11,238 bases of DNA from positions 1 to 11,238 of the forward strand of contig USKL01000027.1 of the NCBI GenBank assembly GCA_900555225.1. Direction: 5' to 3'. The notes below the pieces were generated by a model. It did not search any database, was not told the origin of the DNA, and saw nothing but the letters and a program-made list of their open reading frames with translations. How positions within the stretch are numbered: the first letter of the stretch is position 1; every line of letters begins with the position of its first letter. Origin of the DNA: an uncultured Collinsella sp. GTDB lineage: Bacteria > Actinomycetota > Coriobacteriia > Coriobacteriales > Coriobacteriaceae. The position numbers and the translations under genes were made by a program. Of this stretch, positions 6,135 through 11,238 are shown in pieces.

Positions 6135-7016
6135 ATGGAGTTTGTTCTTGATAACGGTTCTATCCGCGTAGCACTGAGCACGGCGGGCGGGTCGTTCACT
6201 TCTATTGCGGCCAACGGCCGTGAGTACCTGTGGCAGAGTGACCCGGCGGTCTGGTCGGGCCAGGCACCCATTTGTTTCCCGATCTGCGGCGGCCTTCGTG
6301 ACGGTCGCGCAATGACCATGGGCGGCCGCGAGGTCAAGCTTGCCCGTCACGGCTTTGCTCGCAAACAGGAGTGGAAGCTCGAGGAGCAGGGCGACAACAT
6401 GGTCGCGCTGAGCCTAAGCTCTGCCGACCATGCCGAGTTGCTCGAGCAGTACCCGTATCCGTTTAAGATCGTTGCTCGTTACACGATCGATGCGGAGAAG
6501 GTGGCCGTGTCGTACGAGGTGACCAATGAGGGCACCGAGGACATGCCGTTCTTTGTGGGCGGTCACCCCGGCTTTAAGTGCCCGCTTGACGAGGGCGAGT
6601 CCTATGACGATTACGAGCTCCGTTTTGAGCAGCGTGAGGCCACCGAGCTCTGTACTGCCGTTCCCTCGACGGGCCTGATTGATGTTGAGCATCGCAGCAA
6701 GAACCCGATGGTTGGCCATGACCTGCCGCTGACCCACGACCTCTTCGACTTCGCGGAGACCATCTTCGACGTGCTCGAGAGCCGCGTGGTTACGCTGACC
6801 AAGAAAACCGAGGACAAGGGCGTGCGCCTGACGTTCCCCGATATGCCGTACCTGATTGTGTGGAGCAAGCCCGAGGGCGACTTTGTGGCTGTTGAACCGT
6901 GGGGTGGTCTGTCCACCTGCTCCGATGAGGACGATGTTCTGGAGCATAAGCGTGGCTGCCTGGTGGCCAAGCCGGGAGAGACCGTTACTCGCGGCTTTGA
7001 GATCGAGATCCTTTAA
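6135..7016 (+). CDS. lacX: LacX-like aldose 1-epimerase (mutarotase)
   Basis: A 293-residue galactose-mutarotase-fold protein resembling lactococcal LacX. It probably interconverts the alpha and beta anomers of galactose, lactose or a phosphosugar. Conserved segments are EYLWQSDPAVWSGQAPICFP (30-49), LARHGFARK (69-77) with Arg71 and His72, FFVGGHPGF (139-147) with His144 as the likely acid, and VAVEPWGGLST (251-261) with Glu254 as the likely base. The ATG at 6135 is chosen over a TTG at 6102 because AAGGGAAGG (6121-6129) precedes it and family members begin with a similar short strand. It lies between lacB and lacC, 119 bp after lacB. The exact substrate cannot be told from sequence; many LacX proteins are not characterised biochemically. 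Confidence 0.88.
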   Translation: MEFVLDNGSIRVALSTAGGSFTSIAANGREYLWQSDPAVWSGQAPICFPICGGLRDGRAMTMGGREVKLARHGFARKQEWKLEEQGDNMVALSLSSADHAELLEQYPYPFKIVARYTIDAEKVAVSYEVTNEGTEDMPFFVGGHPGFKCPLDEGESYDDYELRFEQREATELCTAVPSTGLIDVEHRSKNPMVGHDLPLTHDLFDFAETIFDVLESRVVTLTKKTEDKGVRLTFPDMPYLIVWSKPEGDFVAVEPWGGLSTCSDEDDVLEHKRGCLVAKPGETVTRGFEIEIL

Positions 7017-7033
7017 CGAGTTATCGTATGTTT

Positions 7034-7053
7034 GGGGCGGGTCATGCCGCCCC
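7034..7053 (+). other. Hairpin in the lacX-lacC gap
   Basis: GGGGCGG (7034-7040) pairs with CCGCCCC (7047-7053) around the loop GTCATG. There is no T run, so it is not a normal terminator. It ends six bases before the lacC ribosome-binding site AGGAG (7059-7063) and could act as an mRNA stability or processing element. Confidence 0.5.
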
Positions 7054-7069
7054 GGAACAGGAGTTCAAC

Positions 7070-8005
7070 ATGATTCTGACCGTTACCATGAACCCGTCGA
7101 TTGATACGCGCTATCAGCTCGACAAGCTGGTCATCGACGATGTTAACCGTGTGACGCCCGAAAAGACCGCTGGCGGCAAGGGCCTCAACGTGAGTCGCGT
7201 GCTGCTGCAGCTGGGCGACGACGTGCTCGCGACCGGTCTGCTCGGCGGCCACATGGGTGCCTATATGGCCGAGCTTATGGATGCCGACGGCGTCAAGAAC
7301 GACTTTGTGCCAATCGCCGGCGAGACGCGCATTTGCCTGAACATTCTGCACGAGGGCAATCAGACCGAGCTGCTGGAGAGCGGCCCGCAGATTGCGCCCG
7401 CCGAGCTCGAGGCCTTTACGGCAAAGTTCGCCGAGCTTGCGGCGAAGGCGAACGTAGTGACGCTTTCGGGCTCGCTGCCGCGTGGCGTCGATGCCGGCTA
7501 CTATGCCGAGCTCGTCAAGATCGCCGAGGAGGCGGGCGCCAAGGTGCTGCTCGACACCTCGGGTGCATCGCTGGAGGCCGCGCTGGAGTCTGACGCTAAG
7601 CCTGAGCTCGTAAAACCCAACCTGACCGAGATTAACGGCCTGCTGGGTACGTCCTTTACGACCGACGATGTCGATGCCCTGCGCGAGGCGCTTGCCGCCG
7701 ATGGCCGCTTTGCCGGTATCCCCTGGGTCGTCGTTTCGATGGGCGCTGCCGGTTCGGTGGGCTTCCATGAGGGTCGCGCTTTCCGCGCCAAGACGCCCGC
7801 GATTGCGGCTGTGAACGCGACGGGTTCCGGCGACTCGACCATCGCCGGCTTTGCGCATGCCATCGCTGCCGGTGCCGACGACGTCACGGTGCTCAAGACC
7901 GCCAATGCCTGCGGCAAGCTCAACGCCATGGATCCCAAGACCGGCCACCTGGTCATGGACCGCTGGGACGAGATCTACAACAGCGTTGAAGTAACGGAGC
8001 TGTAG
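7070..8005 (+). CDS. lacC: Tagatose-6-phosphate kinase
   Basis: A 311-residue PfkB/ribokinase-family sugar kinase of the LacC/FruK branch. It phosphorylates tagatose-6-phosphate with ATP to tagatose-1,6-bisphosphate. Visible features are TVTMNPSIDTRY (4-15), the substrate-binding GGKGLNVSRVL (35-45), LSGSLPRG, KPNLTEIN and the anion-hole/catalytic segment NATGSGDST with GSGD at 252-255, where Asp255 is the expected base. An ATG at 7028 is in frame, but 7070 is preferred: AGGAG (7059-7063) lies 6 bp before it and the family starts with this strand. 1-Phosphofructokinase is the main alternative, but position after lacAB argues for LacC. It is the last gene of the run and is followed by a hairpin. 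Confidence 0.93.
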   Translation: MILTVTMNPSIDTRYQLDKLVIDDVNRVTPEKTAGGKGLNVSRVLLQLGDDVLATGLLGGHMGAYMAELMDADGVKNDFVPIAGETRICLNILHEGNQTELLESGPQIAPAELEAFTAKFAELAAKANVVTLSGSLPRGVDAGYYAELVKIAEEAGAKVLLDTSGASLEAALESDAKPELVKPNLTEINGLLGTSFTTDDVDALREALAADGRFAGIPWVVVSMGAAGSVGFHEGRAFRAKTPAIAAVNATGSGDSTIAGFAHAIAAGADDVTVLKTANACGKLNAMDPKTGHLVMDRWDEIYNSVEVTEL

Positions 8006-8006
8006 G

Positions 8007-8034
8007 GTTACGGCGTTTTACCAAACGCCGTAAC
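8007..8034 (+). terminator. Hairpin after lacC, terminator-like
   Basis: Perfect 12-bp stem GTTACGGCGTTT (8007-8018) / AAACGCCGTAAC (8023-8034) with the tetraloop TACC, starting one base after the lacC stop. It has no T tract, so it may protect the 3' end or rely on Rho rather than terminate by itself. Confidence 0.6.
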
Positions 8035-8105
8035 GGCTTGACACTGCGCGGGCCGCATTTGGACAATCTGACGTTCAACTTCAAGGGCGCGACCAGCTCG
8101 CTGCC

Positions 8106-8130
8106 GTTGCCAAAACATCGGCGTTGCCTT
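8106..8130. other. Copy of the lacE operator-site region downstream of lacC
   Basis: This 25-bp stretch matches 1587-1611 at 20 of 25 bases in the same orientation, sharing GTTGCCAAAA at one end and CGTTGCC near the other. The palindromic arm is poorly kept. It could be a remote auxiliary operator, or both could belong to a dispersed intergenic repeat. Confidence 0.4.
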
Positions 8131-8141
8131 GCTTTGGGAAT

Positions 8142-8190
8142 GCGGCAGATAGAGACGTTCCTTTTTTGCCGGCAGTTTGGGACACTCCTT
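8142..8190. repeat. Intergenic repeat copy A, downstream of the ATPase gene
   Basis: Two tandem units of about 28 bp, each beginning CGGCAG and ending TCCTT; the second unit begins CGGCAGTTTGGGACACTCC (8170-8188). The whole stretch matches copy B at 9652-9702 in direct orientation, and CGGCAGTTTGG(G/A)ACACTCCTT differs at one base. The copies bracket the ATPase gene. Confidence 0.7.
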
Positions 8191-8214
8191 ACGGGGCACC
8201 CCCCTCCACAGCGC

Positions 8215-9516
8215 CTATGCCAGCTTGTCGATTTGCCCAATCTCCCAGAGCGGAATGTTGACGAGCGTGCCCTCGTCTCTATATGCCGCTAACGATGTTC
8301 TCACGCAGCGCTCGAGCTTGAACTTCTCGCAGGCAATCCTCAGGCTCTTTGCTTTGAGATTCTCTGCCGCTTTGACTTCGAGCGGAAGCACAGTCCCCGC
8401 ATGGTCGATGGCAAAGTCAGTCTCTGCATTGCCGGAGGAGGATGACCAATACGCGGGAGTTTTGCCTTGGAGCAAAAGCTCCTGTGCGACGTATTGCTCG
8501 GTCAGCGAGCCTTTGAACTCCGTAAAAACAGCGGGCCCGTTCAGAACAATGGCTGGCGTGAGGCCGGAGAGTGCTCCGAGGATGCCGGTGTCGATGCAGA
8601 ACAGCTTGAAGCCCGAGAGATCCTCGTAGCTTGTGAGCGGTGCTCTTAGGGCGGAAACACGTGGTACCTTATGAACGATTCCATAGTCCATGAGCCACTG
8701 GAGGCTTTCCTCAAAATCGCGTGCGCGCGCCCCGGGACGAAGCGCGCCGTAGACGAACTTCTTGTTTTCCTTTGCGAGCTGGCCGGGAAGGGATTTCCAA
8801 ACCAGCCTCATGCGCTCGACGATGCGGGCTGGCGCATGCTTGCCAAAATCGGATTCATAAGCTTCGATGATTTGCTGCTGAAGCCTGCGGGCTTCGATGA
8901 AATCGTGGGAGGCGGCGAAAGCGGAGACAACTTCTGGCATGCCACCGACAACGAGGTATTCCTTGAGCAGGCGCTCGAGCTTTTCGGAAACGTTTGCCAG
9001 CAGGTCCATGTCTGCGGCAAGGATGGCATCTGCGAGCGGATCGCCATCGACGGCACGAACGAACTCGACAAACCCCATGGGGCGCATGGTGAGCTGGTCG
9101 ATCTTGCCGACGGGGAACGACTCGTTTTCGCGTCGGAGCGCGAGCCCCATATAGGAGCCGGCTGCCATGATATGGTATTCCGGCGCCAGCTCGTTGAAGT
9201 ATTTGAGCGAGGTGATGCCACGCGGTGCCTCTTGGATTTCGTCGAAGATGATGAGCGTGTCTGTCGGCGTTATGGTCTGGCCGCGCAGGAGCTCTATCTG
9301 GGAGATGATGCGTTTGGGGTCAAGGCTTCCGTCGAACAGCGAACGTGCGCCCGGGTCGAGCATAAAGTCAAAACGGATGACGTTTTGATACTGCTGGCCT
9401 GCGAATTCGTTGAGAAGCCAGGTTTTTCCCGTCTGGCGGGCCCCCTTAAGCAGGAGGGGCTTGCGGTTTGCCCTAGATTTCCAAGCGATGAGTTCGTCCA
9501 TTAGCTGTCGCTGCAT
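8215..9516 (-). CDS. AAA+ ATPase of the AAA_14/DUF4143 family
   Basis: A 433-residue protein of typical family length. The N-terminal ATPase domain (about 17-200) has Walker A GARQTGKT (25-32) and Walker B LIIFDE (88-93), with GSYMG as a sensor-like segment. The C-terminal DUF4143 part has a PD-(D/E)XK-like signature: Glu365-Thr-Asp367 and Glu380-Val-Lys382 (ETDFAI, LEVKAAENLKAKSL). Such proteins are common in gut anaerobes; their role is not established, and both DNA-related and toxin/antitoxin-like roles have been proposed. The start (9516-9514) follows AGGAGG at 9526-9521. It is transcribed against lacC and breaks the link between the lac run and galT. It carries repeat copies on both sides and appears lower in GC than the lac genes, which suggests acquisition as a cassette. 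Confidence 0.9.
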   Translation of the reverse strand: MQRQLMDELIAWKSRANRKPLLLKGARQTGKTWLLNEFAGQQYQNVIRFDFMLDPGARSLFDGSLDPKRIISQIELLRGQTITPTDTLIIFDEIQEAPRGITSLKYFNELAPEYHIMAAGSYMGLALRRENESFPVGKIDQLTMRPMGFVEFVRAVDGDPLADAILAADMDLLANVSEKLERLLKEYLVVGGMPEVVSAFAASHDFIEARRLQQQIIEAYESDFGKHAPARIVERMRLVWKSLPGQLAKENKKFVYGALRPGARARDFEESLQWLMDYGIVHKVPRVSALRAPLTSYEDLSGFKLFCIDTGILGALSGLTPAIVLNGPAVFTEFKGSLTEQYVAQELLLQGKTPAYWSSSSGNAETDFAIDHAGTVLPLEVKAAENLKAKSLRIACEKFKLERCVRTSLAAYRDEGTLVNIPLWEIGQIDKLA

Positions 9517-9536
9517 ACTGCCTCCTAACGATCATG

Positions 9537-9560
9537 GTTAGTATAAGACCGTTTTGGTCT
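9537..9560 (-). promoter_or_regulatory. Candidate promoter element of the ATPase gene
   Basis: On the minus strand TATACT (9545-9540) lies about 23 bp before the ATPase start codon. Directly upstream is a small inverted repeat AGACC-GTTTT-GGTCT (9546-9560). No good -35 box is visible at 16-18 bp. Confidence 0.4.
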
Positions 9561-9562
9561 TT

Positions 9563-9647
9563 CCATCGAATAATGTGGGAGTAAACCACGTTTCTCCATC
9601 GAATAATGTGGGAGGAAACCACGTTTTTCCATCGAATAATGTGGGGG
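9563..9647. repeat. Three tandem copies of a 33-bp repeat unit
   Basis: CCATCGAATAATGTGGG(A/G)G occurs at 9563-9581, 9596-9614 and 9629-9647, an exact 33-bp period. Between copies lies AAACCACGTTT, and GTGG...CCAC within each unit can form a short hairpin. On the minus strand one frame reads PHYSMEKRG(F/L)L repeatedly. It sits in the leader of the ATPase gene, 47-131 bp upstream of its start codon. Confidence 0.85.
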
Positions 9648-9651
9648 TTCA

Positions 9652-9702
9652 GGTCGGCAGCTGGGAGCGTTCCTTCTCTGTCGGCAGTTTGGAACACTCC
9701 TT
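9652..9702. repeat. Intergenic repeat copy B, upstream of the ATPase gene
   Basis: Two tandem units beginning CGGCAG: CGGCAGCTGGGAGCGTTCC (9655-9673) and CGGCAGTTTGGAACACTCC (9682-9700). GGAGCGTTCC and GGAACACTCC are near reverse complements of each other. The stretch matches copy A (8142-8190) in direct orientation. Confidence 0.7.
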
Positions 9703-9729
9703 GTTTTGGTGCAAATTAGCCACCCTTGC

Positions 9730-9774
9730 ATCAGAAAACGGCGCCCGCCGGCGATGTTGCCGGCGGGCGCCGTT
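9730..9774 (-). terminator. Rho-independent terminator of galT
   Basis: Perfect 16-bp GC-rich stem (9737-9752 with 9759-9774) and a 6-base loop. Read on the minus strand the stem is followed by a short T run (AAAA on the plus strand at 9735-9738). It lies 47 bp after the galT stop, between galT and the ATPase cassette. Confidence 0.85.
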
Positions 9775-9820
9775 GCATTGAGGACGAAATGATCCGTTTT
9801 CCTCCGTCCCCAAGGGATCG

Positions 9821-11238
9821 TTACAGCGAGTCGATAAAGCGCTGCTGGGCGGCGCGGCCGGCTTCGTCCCACTTAAAGACGCCGGCGTTGTCGAGCACGT
9901 GGCCAAACACCGCGCCGATCTCCTCGTGCAGGATGTCGATGGCGTTATCGGCCGTAAGCTCATCGGCACGACGGGCGTAGACGTCCAGGGCCCACGCGGT
10001 GTGGCTGCGGCAAAGGTCGTCGCCCTCGAGCGCGCCAGCAAGGTCGTAGCTGGCATCGGCTTTGGCCGCCAGCAAGTGCTCGCGGACAGCGCCAAGCTCG
10101 GGAACCAGGCGCGGCGGCAGAATGGCCAGGCCCATGACCTCAATCAAGCCGATGTTCTCTTTCTTAATGTGGTGGTACTCAGCATGCGGGTGGAAAACGC
10201 CCAGCGGATGCTCGTCGGTCGTGATGTTGCAGCGAAGCGCCAGGTAGGCCTCGTAAATCTCGCCGCCGGCATTGCCGCGGGAGTCGACGCGGCGGATGAC
10301 GGGCGTCACGGTGTTGTGCGCCACGCCATCGGCCGTGTGCGCGATGACGCCCACAGACTCGTCGGTCCACTCGCGCCAGGCGAGGATAATCTTCTCGGCA
10401 GCGTCGAGCAGCTGGGCGCGGTCATGCGAGCGCAGGCGCAGCACCGAGAGCGGCCACTGCAGCACGGTACCGGTGACCTGGTCAAAGCCGGGCACGCTAA
10501 ACTGCGAGACCTCGGCGGCATGCATCATGGGGAACTCGTGCGCACCGCCCTGGAAGTGGTCGTGCGACAGAATCGAGCCGCCCACGATGGGCAGGTCGGC
10601 GTTGGAGCCAATAAAGTAGTGCGGGAACAGGTCGACAAAGTCGAGCAGGCAGGTCAGGCCCTTGCGGTCGACGTGCATCGGGCGATGCTCGGAGCTCATG
10701 GCAATGCAGTGCTCGTTAAAGTACGCGTACGGGCTGTACTGGAAGCCCCAGCGCTCGCCGTTGAGCTGGATGGGGATAACGCGCAGGTTCTGGCGGGCGG
10801 GGTGGGCGCCGCCGTCGGCTGCAGCGGAGCGTCCAGGGTAGCCCTCGTTTTCGATGCAGAGCTGACAGGCGGGATACTTCTCGCCCGTGTTCTTGGCGGC
10901 ACCTGCCGCGGCGATATCGCGCGGGTCCTTTTCGGGCTTTGACAGGTTGATAGTGATCTCCAGGTCACCCCAGTTGGTGGGGGTGCTCCATTTGATGTTG
11001 CGCGCGATGGCGGCGCGGCGCACGTAACCGGCGTCACAGCACAGGCCGTAGAACCAGTCGGTCGCGGCGCGGGGCTCGTTGACGCCCATGCGGCCGTTGA
11101 ATTCCTCGTTTACAACCGAAGGTCTTGGCATGAGCGCGCCCATGATGCGCATGGCGATGCGGTCACGGTGCAAGCCGCCCGTCCTGGGTGGTATGTGTTC
11201 GTCTGGAAATTCAAGGGTGACGCCCGTGCGATGCCGCA
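9821..11238 (-). CDS. galT: UDP-glucose--hexose-1-phosphate uridylyltransferase, class II, 5' end outside the window
   Basis: Leloir-pathway enzyme that transfers UMP between UDP-glucose and galactose-1-phosphate. About 471 codons are visible and the frame stays open to the right edge, so the start lies outside. Class II (Gram-positive type) features are MPRPSVVNEEF near the visible N-terminal part, LDFVDLFPHYFIGSNADLP, the active-site segment SILSHDHFQGG with the HDH pair (near 10550-10569), and a conserved HPHAEYHHIKKENIG stretch. It ends at a TAA at 9823-9821, followed by a strong terminator. It is a separate unit on the opposite strand from lacABXC. Its presence shows a second route for galactose next to the tagatose-6-phosphate route. 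galK and galE are not seen here. Confidence 0.94.
   Translation of the reverse strand, partial: RHRTGVTLEFPDEHIPPRTGGLHRDRIAMRIMGALMPRPSVVNEEFNGRMGVNEPRAATDWFYGLCCDAGYVRRAAIARNIKWSTPTNWGDLEITINLSKPEKDPRDIAAAGAAKNTGEKYPACQLCIENEGYPGRSAAADGGAHPARQNLRVIPIQLNGERWGFQYSPYAYFNEHCIAMSSEHRPMHVDRKGLTCLLDFVDLFPHYFIGSNADLPIVGGSILSHDHFQGGAHEFPMMHAAEVSQFSVPGFDQVTGTVLQWPLSVLRLRSHDRAQLLDAAEKIILAWREWTDESVGVIAHTADGVAHNTVTPVIRRVDSRGNAGGEIYEAYLALRCNITTDEHPLGVFHPHAEYHHIKKENIGLIEVMGLAILPPRLVPELGAVREHLLAAKADASYDLAGALEGDDLCRSHTAWALDVYARRADELTADNAIDILHEEIGAVFGHVLDNAGVFKWDEAGRAAQQRFIDSL

Noticed and set aside
7028..7069. Upstream in-frame ATG for LacC
   Set aside because: It would place the GC-rich hairpin within the coding part and adds residues absent from the family; the ATG at 7070 has AGGAG at good spacing.
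7013..7948. Minus-strand open frame of 311 codons over lacC
   Set aside because: Antisense shadow of lacC without recognisable motifs.
8671..9504. Plus-strand open frame of 277 codons over the ATPase gene
   Set aside because: Antisense to the ATPase, whose Walker motifs and DUF4143 features are clear.
9563..9647. Possible CRISPR array
   Set aside because: Only three units with 14-bp intervals that are themselves largely conserved, and no cas genes nearby; a simple tandem repeat fits better.
9525..9745. Small minus-strand ORF encoding the PHYSMEK repeats
   Set aside because: No convincing ribosome-binding site, and the frame runs through the B repeat and terminator-proximal sequence; more likely non-coding repeats.
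9899..10942. Plus-strand open frame of 347 codons over galT
   Set aside because: Antisense to galT, with low-complexity translation; galT is well supported by motifs.

Overview
The window looks like part of the chromosome of a high-GC gut actinobacterium of the class Coriobacteriia, most likely Collinsella or a close relative. This is inferred from the GC-rich codon use, the Gram-positive type genes for lactose use, and the style of intergenic repeats; no taxonomic marker is present. Most of the window is a locus for lactose/galactose uptake by the phosphotransferase system (PTS) and breakdown by the tagatose-6-phosphate route.

Layout. (1) 1-1533, minus: lacE, the membrane component of the lactose-type PTS, running off the left edge. 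(2) 1534-1890: divergent control region with three LacI-type operator-like sites. (3) 1891-2895, plus: a LacI-family regulator. (4) 2896-3510: lacF (EIIA-Lac) with a repeat-rich promoter region and a strong terminator. (5) 3511-4762: an uncharacterised multi-pass membrane protein with its own promoter and terminator. (6) 4763-8034, plus: a promoter with symmetric TGTTC boxes, then lacA, lacB, a lacX-like mutarotase and lacC, closed by a 12-bp hairpin. (7) 8035-9720: an AAA+/DUF4143 ATPase on the minus strand, bracketed by two copies of a roughly 50-bp repeat and preceded by three copies of a 33-bp repeat. (8) 9721-11238, minus: a strong terminator and galT (class II), running off the right edge.

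How the genes fit together. LacF and LacE would import lactose or galactose as the 6-phosphate. LacAB isomerises galactose-6-phosphate to tagatose-6-phosphate, and LacC phosphorylates it to tagatose-1,6-bisphosphate. The mutarotase probably equilibrates sugar anomers. The aldolase (lacD) and phospho-beta-galactosidase (lacG) are not in this window. GalT belongs to the separate Leloir pathway, so both routes of galactose use lie side by side.

The most interesting content is in the control regions and the ATPase cassette. Two motif sets can be read. One is a LacI-type palindrome at lacE/lacI. The other is a TGTTC/ACCGTTCAC family shared by the lacE-lacI, lacF and lacA control regions, suggesting a second, probably DeoR-type, regulator encoded elsewhere.
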